From Streptomyces sp. B93 (GTDB taxonomy: Bacteria > Actinomycetota > Actinomycetes > Streptomycetales > Streptomycetaceae), in the NCBI RefSeq assembly GCF_018070565.1, contig NZ_JAGPXL010000007.1, positions 124,001 to 188,000 of the forward strand: a stretch of 64,000 nucleotides of DNA, read 5' to 3'. Under the pieces are notes generated by a model, which ran no database searches, was not told where the DNA came from, and saw only the letters and a list, made by a program, of their open reading frames with translations. Position numbers and translations under genes: made by a program. Numbering within the stretch: position 1 is the first letter of the stretch; each line of letters begins with the position of its first letter. This document shows positions 52,932 to 62,012 of this stretch, in pieces.

Positions 52932-54446
52932 ATGCCAAGAAGCCGCTGGACGGGGCCATTTCTGCTGGCCCTCCTGCTGACCCTGCTCGCCCCGCTGCCC
53001 GCCGCGGCGAGCCAACCCGCCCCGGGCGCGGGCGCGCAGCCGCCGCTGCCCTCGCTCAAGGCGACCACCACCCAGGTCGCCTTCGGACTGAGGCGGCCCA
53101 CCGCCATCGCCGCCCCCGACGACGGCACCGACCGCCTGTTCATCACCGAGAAACCCGGCACCGTACGCGTCTACCACCCGGACACCGGCCTGGCGCAGAC
53201 CCCGCTGATCGACCTCACCTCCGCCATCGACGAGTCGGGCAACGAGCGCGGTCTGCTCGGGATCGCCCTCCCGCCGGACTTCGCCACCAGTCAGGACCTG
53301 TACCTGGCGTACACGGCGCTCCCCGACGGGGCCGTCACGCTCGCCCGCTACCGGCTCGACGAGTCCCGGCTCGAGGTCCTGCTCTCCCAGCCGCACACCG
53401 AGTTCAACAACCACAACGGCGGCCAGCTCGCCTTCGGCCCCGACGGCAACCTGTACTGGAGCATCGGCGACGGCGGCGGCTCCGCCGACCCGCTGCGCGC
53501 CGGGCAGCGGCTGGACACCCTGCTGGGGAAGATCCTGCGCGTCGACGTCAGCCGCAGCTGCGGACCGCTCCCCTACTGCGTCCCCGAGGACAACCCCTTC
53601 GTGGACACCCCCGGCGCCCGCGACGAGATCTGGCTGTACGGCCTGCGCAACCCCTGGCGGTTCTCCTTCGACAGCGCCGACGGCTCGATGTGGATCGGCG
53701 ACGTCGGCCAGGGCCGCTGGGAGGAGATCAACCACCTCGCCCGCGGGCAGGGCGGCCTCAACCTCGGCTGGTCCTGCTACGAGGGCCTGGAGCGCTTCAC
53801 GGGCGGCGACTGCCGGCCCGGCGAGGAGTACACCGAGCCGGTGTTCACGTACTCCCCCTACACCGGCGGCTGTTCGGTGATCGGCGGTCAGGTCTACCGG
53901 GGCCGCGAGCACGCCGACCTGCTGGACGGCGTCTACATCGCCACCGACTACTGCTCCTCCACGGTGTGGGCGCTGCGCCCCGACGGCAGCGGCGGCTACG
54001 AGGAGGCCGAGATCGGCCAGATGCCCACCCAGGTCACCAACATCGGCACGACCGTCGACGGCGAGTTCTACGTCGTCAACGACCTGCCGGGCGGCCTGCA
54101 CCGGGTGTCGTTCGCACAGGAGGAGCCGACCTGCCGGGTGGACCGCGCCGTGGAGCGCTGGGGCACCGGCACGAAGGTCGAACTCACCGTCACCAACACG
54201 GGCAGCGCCCCGGTGAACGGCTGGACGCTCAGGTTCCCGCTGCCCCTCGGACAGACCATCGTCTCCGACTGGAACACGGACCTGACCCAGCTCGCCAACG
54301 TGGTCACGGCCACCTCCGCCTCGTACAACTCCGCGATCGCCCCGGGCGCCGCCGTCACCCTCGGCTACGTCGCCCAGCACACCGGTGACGCGGCGCCGCC
54401 GCCCCGGTTCATGCTGAACGGGGACGCCTGCGCCGTGGGCCGCTGA
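52932..54446 (+). CDS. Secreted PQQ-type sugar dehydrogenase with cellulose-binding module (CBM2)
   Basis: 504 aa. ATG 52932 is chosen over 52863 because GGAG precedes it and a clean signal peptide begins there (MPRSRWTGPF, hydrophobic core, AAAS). The catalytic six-bladed propeller (~45-395) has the soluble glucose/sorbosone-dehydrogenase signatures RPTAIAAPDDGTDRLFITE, NERGLLGIALPP, FNNHNGGQLAFGPDGNLY and GLRNPWRFS. Residues ~400-504 are a CBM2 (VDRAVERWGTGTKVELTVTN, NGWTLRFPLPLGQ). Expected to oxidise sugars at cellulose surfaces with PQQ, perhaps feeding electrons to lytic monooxygenases. The CebR-like box supports induction by cellobiose. Confidence 0.9.
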   Translation: MPRSRWTGPFLLALLLTLLAPLPAAASQPAPGAGAQPPLPSLKATTTQVAFGLRRPTAIAAPDDGTDRLFITEKPGTVRVYHPDTGLAQTPLIDLTSAIDESGNERGLLGIALPPDFATSQDLYLAYTALPDGAVTLARYRLDESRLEVLLSQPHTEFNNHNGGQLAFGPDGNLYWSIGDGGGSADPLRAGQRLDTLLGKILRVDVSRSCGPLPYCVPEDNPFVDTPGARDEIWLYGLRNPWRFSFDSADGSMWIGDVGQGRWEEINHLARGQGGLNLGWSCYEGLERFTGGDCRPGEEYTEPVFTYSPYTGGCSVIGGQVYRGREHADLLDGVYIATDYCSSTVWALRPDGSGGYEEAEIGQMPTQVTNIGTTVDGEFYVVNDLPGGLHRVSFAQEEPTCRVDRAVERWGTGTKVELTVTNTGSAPVNGWTLRFPLPLGQTIVSDWNTDLTQLANVVTATSASYNSAIAPGAAVTLGYVAQHTGDAAPPPRFMLNGDACAVGR

Positions 54447-54449
54447 CCG

Positions 54450-55013
54450 TCACACGTCGTCCGGGTGCCGCCCGGCACCCGGCGCTCCCCGGCCGCGGCG
54501 CAGCAGATTGACGGCCCGGTCTACGATCGTCGCCGGGTCCGGCGTGGCGTCGAGCGCCGTTCCCGGCTCGTCGGGCTCGAGGGGTTCGAGCGCGGCGAGC
54601 TGGGAGTCGAGGAGCGAGGTCGGCATGAAGTGCCCGGAGCGGCTGCCGAGCCGGGACGCCAGGACGTCGTGGTCCGCCGTCAGATGGAGGAAGAGGGCGT
54701 CCGGGCAGGCCGCGCGCAGCGTGTCGCGGTGGTGTCGCTTCAGGGCCGAGCAGGCGACCACGGCGCCGGTGTCCTCGGTGTCGCGCGCGTGCAGCCAGCG
54801 GCCGATGGACTCCAGCCAGGGCCGTCGGTCGGTGTCGTCCAGCGGGGTCCCGGCGGACATCTTGGCGATGTTGGCCGGGGAGTGGAAGTCGTCGCCGTCG
54901 GCGAAGGGCAGCCCGAGACGCTCCGCGAGCAGGCGGGCCACCGTGCTCTTGCCGCTGCCGGTGACGCCCGAGACGACGACGTAACGGGGCCGGTCCTGGG
55001 AGGGGGGCGCCAT
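54450..55013 (-). CDS. gntK: Gluconokinase
   Basis: 187 aa from ATG 55013 (GTG 55016 directly before is an alternative). P-loop GVTGSGKST, then LPFADGDDFHSPANIAKMSAGTPLDDTDRRPWL, of which DGDDFH and PLDDxDRxPWL are gluconokinase hallmarks; CSALKRHHRD and GHFMPxSLLDSQ complete the pattern. Phosphorylates gluconate to 6-phosphogluconate. Follows zwf in the same operon, and the sugar dehydrogenase upstream on the other strand could provide its substrate. Confidence 0.95.
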   Translation of the reverse strand: MAPPSQDRPRYVVVSGVTGSGKSTVARLLAERLGLPFADGDDFHSPANIAKMSAGTPLDDTDRRPWLESIGRWLHARDTEDTGAVVACSALKRHHRDTLRAACPDALFLHLTADHDVLASRLGSRSGHFMPTSLLDSQLAALEPLEPDEPGTALDATPDPATIVDRAVNLLRRGRGAPGAGRHPDDV

Positions 55014-55020
55014 CACGCGC

Positions 55021-56382
55021 TCACCTGGCGCGGGGTCCGTCGGACCCGGCCGGGTACTCCTCCAGCGGGACCAGGTCCCGTTCCCATGCGTCCAGTACGG
55101 GGGTCAGGACCCGCCAGGCCTCCTCGGCCTCGTCGCCCCGGATGGACATGGCGGGGTCCCCGTTGAGCACGTCCAGCAGGAGCCTGCCGTAGGCGGGCAG
55201 GTGGGGCGGTTCCATCCGCGCGGTCAGGGACAGCGGGGCGAGCGAGTGCACACGGGCGCCGATGCCGGTGAGGTCGAAGGTCAGGCCCTCCGGTTCGAGT
55301 CCGAAGCGGAGCACGTTGGGCAGCGCCTCCCCGTCGTGGCCGAAGGGCAGGTGGGGCACGGGCCGGAAGCGTACGGCGACCTCCTTGCGGTCCGCGCCGA
55401 GCGCCTTTCCGGTGCGCAGCCGGAACGTCGTCCCCGACCAGCGCCAGCTGTCCAGTTCCAGTTCCACCTCGGCGTAGGTCTCCATCCGGCGCTTCGGGTC
55501 GACGCCGTCCTCGTCGGCGTAGGCGGGGATGGCGTGGTCGCCGATGCGGCCCGCCTGATAGCGGGCGCGGCGGGTGCGGCGTACGGCGTCGTCCTCGGTG
55601 AGCGGGCGTACGGAGCGCAGGACGTCCACCTTGCGGTCGCGCAGGTCGCGCTCGCCGAGGGTGACGGGCGGCTCCATGGCTACCAGGCAGAGGAGTTGCA
55701 GGAGGTGGTTCTGCACCATGTCCTTCAGCGCGCCGACGGTGTCGTAGTAGGCGGCCCGGCCCTCGAGGGCGAGGGTCTCGTCCCAGACGATGTCCACCTC
55801 GGCGATGTGGGTGCTGTTCCAGATGGGTTCCAGGACCCGGTTGGCGAGTCGGCTTCCGAGCACGTTCTGCACGGTCGTCATGGCCAGGAAGTGGTCCACC
55901 CGGAAGACGGCCCGCTCGGGGACGAGGTCGGCGAGCAGCCCGTTCAGGTGCCGCGCGCCGGTCAGGTCCTCGCCGAAGGGTTTCTCCAGCACGATCCGGC
56001 TGCCCTGGGGCAGTCCGGCCCGGTGCAGCGCGGTGACGGCGGCGGGGAAGAGCGCCGGGGGCAGGGCGAGGTAGACGGCGACGGGGCCGTCGCCGGCGAC
56101 GGCCGCCGCGACGTCGGCCGGGTCGGAGACATCGGCGCGGCGGTAGCGGGTCGCGGCGGCGACCGCCGCCCTGGCGTCGGGCGGATGGTCCCCGCCGTGC
56201 CGGTCGAGCTGGTCGGTCACCCACTCCCGGTACCGGTCGTCGTCCCAGTCCTCCCGGCTCGCGCCGGTCACCTGGAAGTGTTCCCTCAGGTTCCCCTCCG
56301 CGCGCAGTGCCGCGAGGGCCGGGAGCAGGAAGCGGGCGGTGAGGTCACCCGTAGCGCCGAACACCGCGAGCCGATCGATCAT
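55021..56382 (-). CDS. zwf: Glucose-6-phosphate 1-dehydrogenase
   Basis: 453 aa from ATG 56382 (MIDRLAVFGATGDLTARFLLP), overlapping the GH15 stop by 4 nt. GATGDLT is the NADP-binding loop; EKPFGEDLTGA and RVDHFLAM (active-site His) are the diagnostic motifs; STHIAEVDIVWDE and YYDTVGALKDMVQNH follow as usual. Entry step of the oxidative pentose phosphate pathway. This branch is slightly shorter than the classic Zwf, so it is likely one of several isozymes. Confidence 0.92.
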   Translation of the reverse strand: MIDRLAVFGATGDLTARFLLPALAALRAEGNLREHFQVTGASREDWDDDRYREWVTDQLDRHGGDHPPDARAAVAAATRYRRADVSDPADVAAAVAGDGPVAVYLALPPALFPAAVTALHRAGLPQGSRIVLEKPFGEDLTGARHLNGLLADLVPERAVFRVDHFLAMTTVQNVLGSRLANRVLEPIWNSTHIAEVDIVWDETLALEGRAAYYDTVGALKDMVQNHLLQLLCLVAMEPPVTLGERDLRDRKVDVLRSVRPLTEDDAVRRTRRARYQAGRIGDHAIPAYADEDGVDPKRRMETYAEVELELDSWRWSGTTFRLRTGKALGADRKEVAVRFRPVPHLPFGHDGEALPNVLRFGLEPEGLTFDLTGIGARVHSLAPLSLTARMEPPHLPAYGRLLLDVLNGDPAMSIRGDEAEEAWRVLTPVLDAWERDLVPLEEYPAGSDGPRAR

Positions 56383-58208
56383 GCCGTGACGCCTGCTTTC
56401 GCTCGAGCGAGGTTCACACCGCTGGCGGTGATCCCGATGTGGCTGAAGGCCTGGGGGAAGTTGCCCATGAACGCTCCGGTGGACGGGTCGATCTGCTCCG
56501 AGAGCAGGCCGAGCGGGCTGGCGCGGGCGCACAGCGAGCCGTACAGCTCCTCCGCCTCGTCGATCCGGCCCTGGCCGATGAGGTTGTCCACGAGCCAGAA
56601 GCTGCACAGCACGAAGGCGCCCTCGTCACCCGCCAGGCCGTCGGGCGACTCCTCGTGCAGATAACGGTAGAGGAGACCGTCACCGGCCGACAGGCGTTCG
56701 GCGACGGCCGCCGCGGTGGCCACCATCCTCGGGTGGTCGGCCGGGACGACCTGCCGCAGCGGCAGCGCGAGCAGGCTGGCGTCGAGGGCGCCGCCGCCGT
56801 CGAGGTGCGCGCTCAGGGTCCGCGCCTTCTCGTCCCAGGCCCGCTCCAGGATGATGCCGCGCAGTTCCTCGGCCGAGGCCCGCCATCCGGCGACGTTGCC
56901 GGGCAGGCCGAGGCGTTCCCCGATCGTCGCGGCCCGGTCCAGGGCCACCTGGCACATCCCGGCGGAGTAGGTGAACACCCGGCCTTCGTTGCGGACCTCC
57001 CAGATCCCCTGGTCGGGCTGGCGCCAGGCCTGCTGGGCGGTGTCGGCGAGCCTGGCCAGGCTCGCCCACAGCGGGGGCCGGACGTCCCCGCCGGAGAGCA
57101 GCCACTGGTCGGCGCAGTCGAGGATCTCGCCGTAGATGTCGTGCTGGCGCTGGTCGGCGGCGCCGTTTCCCCAGCGCACCGGGGCGGAGCGCTGGTAGCC
57201 CTCCAGTTCGGCGTCCTCCATCTCGTCCGGTACGGGGCTGCCGTCGAGGGCGTACATGATCCGGGGGTGCCCGCTGTACTCGAAGGCGTCGAGGACCCAG
57301 CCGAGGAAGGCGTCGGCCTCGTTGGCGAAGCCGATGCGGCGCAGCGCGAACACGGCGAACGCGGCGTCCCGGATCCAGGCGTAGCGGTAGTCCCAGTTGC
57401 GGATGCCGCCGATCGGCGCGGGCAGGGAGGAGGTTGCGGCGGCGACGAGGGAGCCGTTGGTCCAGTCGTCGCACAGTTTCAGGGTGACGGCCGCGCGCCG
57501 GACGAGGGGTTCCTGGGGGCCGTCGTAGGTGAAGTGCCGCATCCAGCGGCGCCAGGCGTCGGCGGTGGCGCTCAGCATCGCCTCCGCGTCGAACCGGTGG
57601 TGGCGGTGGAAGCGGCCCCAGGAGAGCACGAGGTCGAGGTGCTCGCCCTGCCGGAGGTCGTACGTGCCGTGCGGTCCGTCGAGGGGACGGTTGGACCGGA
57701 GGTGCAGACGCAGGTCGGGACGCCGGGAGGGCCGTACCTCCACTCCGCTGAACAGGGACCGGGCCCGTCCGCCGCCCCGGGGTTCCAGCTCCATCCGCAG
57801 GCGTACGTGTCCGTTCACGACGACGGCCCTGCGCACGAGCTGGGCCCGGTCGGCGGGGACGTCGTCGGTGAGGTCCGCCCCGGAGCGCACGACCAGGGCG
57901 TCGGTGATCCGGACCAGGCCGGTGGTGCCGCGCAGTTCGGTCGTGAGGACGCCGGTGTCGGGCTCGTAGCGCTGCCGTGCCTCGGTGAGGTCCTCGGGCG
58001 TCAGCGTGAAGTGACCGCCGCGGGCGTGGTCCAGCAGGGCGCAGAACACCGGGTCGTCGTCGAACCGTGGCAGGCACATCCACGGGATGGAGCCGTCGAG
58101 GCCGACGAGCGCGGTCGTCGCGCCGTCGCCGATGAGACCGAGGTCCTCCAGCGGCAGATAGCCCTTGCGCCTGCCGACCGGGCGGAACGGGGGGTCGGGA
58201 TCGTGCAT
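56379..58208 (-). CDS. GH15 family glycoside hydrolase (trehalase/glucoamylase-like)
   Basis: 609 aa from ATG 58208. GYLPLEDLGLIGDGATTALVG and DGSIPWMCLPRFD form the N-terminal part; GGIRNWDYRYAWIRDA is the (alpha/alpha)6 catalytic signature, and YRYLHEESPDGLAGDEGAFVLCSFW contains further conserved acids. Cytoplasmic (no signal peptide). Actinobacterial members include trehalases. Located in one operon with zwf and gntK, so it may feed glucose into the pentose phosphate route. The exact sugar is not certain. Confidence 0.9.
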   Translation of the reverse strand: MHDPDPPFRPVGRRKGYLPLEDLGLIGDGATTALVGLDGSIPWMCLPRFDDDPVFCALLDHARGGHFTLTPEDLTEARQRYEPDTGVLTTELRGTTGLVRITDALVVRSGADLTDDVPADRAQLVRRAVVVNGHVRLRMELEPRGGGRARSLFSGVEVRPSRRPDLRLHLRSNRPLDGPHGTYDLRQGEHLDLVLSWGRFHRHHRFDAEAMLSATADAWRRWMRHFTYDGPQEPLVRRAAVTLKLCDDWTNGSLVAAATSSLPAPIGGIRNWDYRYAWIRDAAFAVFALRRIGFANEADAFLGWVLDAFEYSGHPRIMYALDGSPVPDEMEDAELEGYQRSAPVRWGNGAADQRQHDIYGEILDCADQWLLSGGDVRPPLWASLARLADTAQQAWRQPDQGIWEVRNEGRVFTYSAGMCQVALDRAATIGERLGLPGNVAGWRASAEELRGIILERAWDEKARTLSAHLDGGGALDASLLALPLRQVVPADHPRMVATAAAVAERLSAGDGLLYRYLHEESPDGLAGDEGAFVLCSFWLVDNLIGQGRIDEAEELYGSLCARASPLGLLSEQIDPSTGAFMGNFPQAFSHIGITASGVNLARAKAGVTA

Positions 58209-58267
58209 GCCGTCTCGCTTTCCACGGCGTCGTCAGCCGAGCACCGCCAGAGGATGATCGTCCCCCG

Positions 58268-59077
58268 TCATGCCTCGCCGCGTACGACGGCGACGGGGCC
58301 GTGCGCGTGGTGCAGCAGCGCCTGGCTGACCGAGCCCATGAGCAGGCCCGCGAACCCGCCGCGCCCTCTGGCCCCGACGACCACGAGCTGGGCGGTGCGG
58401 CTCGCGTCGATCAGCGTCGCGCGCGTCTCGCCACTGACCACTTCCTGTCTGACCGTCACGTCGGGGTGGCTCTCCGCGTGCCCGGCGAGCGCCTCCGCGA
58501 GCAGCCGCTCGGGGGCTTCGACGCCGGTGCCGACGGGGGCGTACTCCGGCAGCCACGCGTGGAGCGCGACGATCTCGGTGCCGCGCAGCTCCGCCTCGGT
58601 GAAGGCGAACCCGACCGCCTTCTCACCGGCGGGTGAGCCGTCGACGCCCAGCACGACCGGTCCGGCGTCGGCGGGTTCCTCGCGGGCCACCAGCACCGGG
58701 CACCGGGCGTGGGTGGCGAGGGAGACTGCCGTCGACCCGAGCAGCATGCCGATGAAACCGCCCACGCCCCGGGGGCCGACGACCAGCAGTTCCGCGCCGC
58801 GCGACTCGGCCTCCAGCACCGCCACCGGTTCGCCCGTCACCACGGCCTCGGTGACCTCCACCCCGGGCGCCACACTCCGGGCGTGCTGCGCGGCCTCGCC
58901 GACCAGACGCTCCAGCGGCGCCGGGTCGGGGGGCGTGTACATCGGTCTGACCGGCAGGCTGAACGCGTACACCACACGGAGTTCCGCCCGGCGCCGCAGG
59001 GCCTCCCTCGCGGCCGTTTCCACCGCGGCGAGACTCGACGACGAGCCGTCCACTCCGACCACCACGAGATTGCCCAT
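58268..59077 (-). CDS. Tandem universal stress protein
   Basis: 269 aa from ATG 59077. Two USP domains: VVVGVDGSSSSLAAV with GPRGVGGFIGMLLGSTA, and VVLGVDGSPAGEKAV with GARGRGGFAGLLMGSVS; both keep the GxxGx9G(S) ATP-binding motif. Probably an ATP-binding stress or dormancy modulator. 59 nt before the GH15 gene and 8 nt after the lipoprotein gene in the same direction. Confidence 0.93.
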   Translation of the reverse strand: MGNLVVVGVDGSSSSLAAVETAAREALRRRAELRVVYAFSLPVRPMYTPPDPAPLERLVGEAAQHARSVAPGVEVTEAVVTGEPVAVLEAESRGAELLVVGPRGVGGFIGMLLGSTAVSLATHARCPVLVAREEPADAGPVVLGVDGSPAGEKAVGFAFTEAELRGTEIVALHAWLPEYAPVGTGVEAPERLLAEALAGHAESHPDVTVRQEVVSGETRATLIDASRTAQLVVVGARGRGGFAGLLMGSVSQALLHHAHGPVAVVRGEA

Positions 59078-59085
59078 GTCTGTCC

Positions 59086-59712
59086 TCAGTACCGCTGTGC
59101 CTTGGCGAGGCGGGGGGTCAGCTGTGTGTCGTCGGCCTGGCTGCTGAAGGCGATGGGCTGTTCCCTGTCGCCGGGGCCGAGATCCTCCGCGCCGACGTAG
59201 CGGGTCTCGACGACTTTCCCGTCGGAGTCCTCGAAGTCGATCTGCACCGCGTACGACGCCGTGTCGTCGGTCTTGTTGGTGATCGTGACCAGGACGGCGA
59301 GCATCCCGCTGGTCTCGTTCCTGGGCAGCCCCTTCATACCCACGTCGGAGATCGCGTTGCCGCGTCCGTCGACGTCCTTGAGCGCGTCCTCGGCGGCGGC
59401 GCTGGAGCGGGCCGCGTCGGCCTCCACGGAGGCCTCGAACTCCGAGGCGCGCGCGGACGCGGAGGACGCCGCCGCGGAGGCCGAGGCCCGGGCGGAGGCG
59501 ATCGCGGAGGCCGCCTGGGAGGCCAGGGCGGACGGCGCGGTCCCGGAGAAGGACGCCGTGTCGGGGGCGGTGGGGGTGGGCGAGGCTCCGGTGTCGTCCT
59601 CGTCGTCGCCGCCGCACCCCGCGACGGTGACCATCGCGAACGCGCATCCGAGTGCCGACACGAGGGCTCGGTGGCGGACCTTGCCGACGCGAGGGGGGTA
59701 ACTTCGCGGCAT
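59086..59712 (-). CDS. Putative lipoprotein with Ala/Ser-rich helix and beta domain
   Basis: 208 aa from ATG 59712. Signal with VTVAGC lipobox near residue 33; then a Thr/Pro linker, an Ala-Ser-rich helical stretch (~60-105), and a C-terminal immunoglobulin-like part (MLAVLVTITNKTDDTASYAVQIDFEDSDGKVV) resembling the FxLYD type of extracellular domain. Membrane-anchored outside the cell. Function unknown. Confidence 0.8.
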   Translation of the reverse strand: MPRSYPPRVGKVRHRALVSALGCAFAMVTVAGCGGDDEDDTGASPTPTAPDTASFSGTAPSALASQAASAIASARASASAAASSASARASEFEASVEADAARSSAAAEDALKDVDGRGNAISDVGMKGLPRNETSGMLAVLVTITNKTDDTASYAVQIDFEDSDGKVVETRYVGAEDLGPGDREQPIAFSSQADDTQLTPRLAKAQRY

Positions 59713-59860
59713 CTGTCATCCTTTGCGCCTCGCCTGCTCCGTCGCACTCATCGTCCGCGTCCGCGGTGGTACTCGCGAGTCGGCCTGGGCCGTTCGGAAC
59801 GGCACGGCGTGGCCGAGCCCCGTCGTACGAGGCGCGGGGCGGGCCCTACTTGAGGAGTGG

Positions 59861-60247
59861 ATGGTGAACCTCGCGCTGTGGATCGCTGCCGGAGTGCTGG
59901 CCGCGGTGGCTCTGACCGGTGGCTACAGCAAGACCTTCGTACCCAGGAAGAGACTGGCCGAGATCCAGGGCGGTGGATGGACCGCGGACGTCAGCGACGG
60001 CTTCGTCAAGACGCTCGGCGTCCTGGAGCTGCTCGCCGCGGCGGGTCTGATCCTGCCCGCCGCGCTCGACATCGCGCCGGTCATGGTGCCGGTGACCGCG
60101 GTCTGCTGGATCCTGCTGATGATCGGCGCGATGATCACACACGGCCGGCGTCACGAGTACCCGCTGGTGGGGCTGAACCTGGTCTATCTCGGGATCGCGG
60201 CGTTCATCGCGTGGGGCCGCTTCGGGCCCGAGTCCTTCGGCGGGTAG
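59861..60247 (+). CDS. DoxX family membrane protein
   Basis: 128 aa from ATG 59861 (GTG 59864 has better spacing from GAGGAG). Four transmembrane helices; the first helix followed by GGYSKTFVP and later VLELLAAAGLILP match short DoxX-like proteins. These are linked to redox or respiratory functions, mostly undefined. Single-gene unit. Confidence 0.85.
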   Translation: MVNLALWIAAGVLAAVALTGGYSKTFVPRKRLAEIQGGGWTADVSDGFVKTLGVLELLAAAGLILPAALDIAPVMVPVTAVCWILLMIGAMITHGRRHEYPLVGLNLVYLGIAAFIAWGRFGPESFGG

Positions 60248-60343
60248 CCGGTAGCGGGTAGCCGGTCACCCGTTCGGCCGCCGGGGTGCGGCGAGCCGTC
60301 GACCGGGGCGTTTCCGGCCGGGGCGCCGGTCGTTGGACCCGAC

Positions 60344-60553
60344 ATGATCAAGAAACTCGTCTGTGTCACCGTCCTGGCCACCGCTCTCCTGACGGCCGCG
60401 CCCGCCGCTCAGGCCGCCACCGCGCACCAGCCCGCCCCGCCCGCGGGGATCCCCGGGGGACCGCTCCTGAGCGGTCTCCTGGGATCGCTGGAGGTGGGAC
60501 ATCCGATGGCTTCCCCGCAGTCACTGATCCCGGCGGGGGTGCTGGGCGGGTGA
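60344..60553 (+). CDS. Small secreted protein
   Basis: 69 aa from ATG 60344: MIKKLVCVTVLATALLTAAP signal peptide with an AQA-A cleavage site, leaving a ~45-residue Pro/Gly/Leu-rich mature peptide (GGPLLSGLLGSL). No Cys after the signal. It resembles short secreted actinobacterial peptides of unknown role, but no specific family is recognised. A weak ribosome binding site lowers confidence a little. Confidence 0.6.
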   Translation: MIKKLVCVTVLATALLTAAPAAQAATAHQPAPPAGIPGGPLLSGLLGSLEVGHPMASPQSLIPAGVLGG

Positions 60554-60655
60554 CGGTGGAGGGGTGGTGATGGGCCGGGGGTCGGGCGGTCGGGCTTCCG
60601 GCCCGGCCGTCCCTCGCCTCCCGTACGGGGTTCGGCCGGCCGGACCACCCGGCTG

Positions 60656-60937
60656 TCAGGCGTCCGGACCCTCCGAGTGCCGTACCGCCTTCTTCAGGTC
60701 CGCCTCGACCGAGTTCCGCTGCTGCCGCTGGTCCTTGGCGTGCTCGGTGACCGCGGCCTGGACGTCGCGGGCGAGGTCGCGCCAGGCCCGCCAGGCGGTC
60801 TCGTAGGTGGTGGTCTGCTGTTCGCTCCAGGGGTGGGCGGTGGGTGATCCGTACTGGGCGCGCAACTGCTCGACCTTGTCGTGTGCGGCGTCGGCGGCGC
60901 GCTGCATCTCCACGAGTTCCTCGAAGGTGTGTGCCAC
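60656..60937 (-). CDS. Small helical hypothetical protein
   Basis: 93 aa from GTG 60937 (then AHTFEELVEMQRAADAAHDKVEQL). Highly charged, predicted two-helix coiled coil, no Cys, no signal. No family recognised. Composition is protein-like and codon usage typical, supporting that it is real. Confidence 0.65.
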   Translation of the reverse strand: MAHTFEELVEMQRAADAAHDKVEQLRAQYGSPTAHPWSEQQTTTYETAWRAWRDLARDVQAAVTEHAKDQRQQRNSVEADLKKAVRHSEGPDA

Positions 60938-61021
60938 GGGCGGATCGTATGTCCGTCATGAGGGGGGCACCCGTGGTCGCCGTGCCCCTGGCAGGCGCAA
61001 TTAGACCGATCGGCGGGGGTG

Positions 61022-61909
61022 TCATGGAGCGTCATGGGGGGTCATGGGGTGTCGCCTCACCCCGGCCTCGAGCACCGCGCGGAAGTCGAGGGGTTCACGA
61101 CCGATCAGCGCGGCGAGGGCCGGATCGACGGCGGCGAACTCGCCCGCGCGGGCGGCGGCGAACACGCCCAGCAGCCCGTCCGCCGTCCCGGCCGGGACGC
61201 CGTGCCCCGTCAGCAGCTCACGGAACTCCCCGTCGGGCACGGTGGTCCGTTGCACGACGCGGCCCGCGACCTCGCCGGCGAGGCCGGCCATCTCGTCGAA
61301 GGTGAGCGCCCGCGCCGCGGTCAGCGGCGGGGTGGGGCCCTCGAAGCACCCCTCGTCGGCCAGGACGGCCGCCGCCGCGTCGGCGAGGTCGGCGTGCGCG
61401 GTCCAGCACACCGGCCCGTCGGCGGGAAGCGCGACCTTTCCGGACTCCATGGCGTCGCCCAGGAACCGCAGCGCGCTGGCGGCGTGGAAGCCGTTGCGCA
61501 GCGAGGTGAACGGCACTCCGCAGGCGCGCAGCGCGTCCTCGGTGGCGGCATGGTCGCGGCAGGGCTGGAAGAGTGACGTGGGGCTGGCGCCCATATGGCT
61601 GGTGTAGAGGATGCGGCGGGCTCCGGCGGCGACGGCACCGTCCACCGCGGCACGGTGCTGTCGTACGGCTTCCTCGCCCATCTTGTCGACGGAGACGATC
61701 AGCACCTGGGTGGCCCCCTCGAAGGCGTGCGCCAGGCTCTCGGCGTCGGTGAAGCTGCCGCGGCGCACCCGAACGCCCCGGTCGGCCAGGGCCCGCGCCT
61801 TTAGCGGGTCGCGGACGCTGACGCCGATCCGGCTCGCCGGGACGCGGGTCAGCAGCCTGTCGACGATCTGGCCACCGAGCTGTCCGGTGGCTCCGGTCAC
61901 GATGATCAC
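61022..61909 (-). CDS. NmrA-like NAD(P)-binding oxidoreductase
   Basis: 295 aa. GTG 61909 is chosen because TGGAGGGC lies 4-5 nt upstream and the Rossmann strand starts at once (VIIVTGATGQLGGQIV); ATG 61957 would add unrelated residues. GATGQLG is the NADP loop; the lack of a catalytic YxxxK and the presence of RNGFHAASALRFLG are typical of the NmrA/QOR2-like group, which includes quinone reductases and redox sensors. Divergent from a TetR gene, so probably its target. Confidence 0.88.
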   Translation of the reverse strand: MIIVTGATGQLGGQIVDRLLTRVPASRIGVSVRDPLKARALADRGVRVRRGSFTDAESLAHAFEGATQVLIVSVDKMGEEAVRQHRAAVDGAVAAGARRILYTSHMGASPTSLFQPCRDHAATEDALRACGVPFTSLRNGFHAASALRFLGDAMESGKVALPADGPVCWTAHADLADAAAAVLADEGCFEGPTPPLTAARALTFDEMAGLAGEVAGRVVQRTTVPDGEFRELLTGHGVPAGTADGLLGVFAAARAGEFAAVDPALAALIGREPLDFRAVLEAGVRRHPMTPHDAP

Positions 61910-61964
61910 GATGCCCTCCAGCGGTAGGAGACAGTTCCATGTTTCCAATGGAATCATCTACAGC

Positions 61965-61977
61965 GTATCACTGATAC
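61965..61977. promoter_or_regulatory. Palindrome in the SDR/tetR divergent promoter
   Basis: GTATCA-C-TGATAC (61965-61977), a perfect 6+1+6 inverted repeat in the AT-rich 103-nt gap between the reductase and tetR genes. Size and place suit a TetR-family operator controlling both directions. Confidence 0.6.
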
Positions 61978-62012
61978 TAACGATGGAATCGGGATGGCGT
62001 TACCATCGATAA

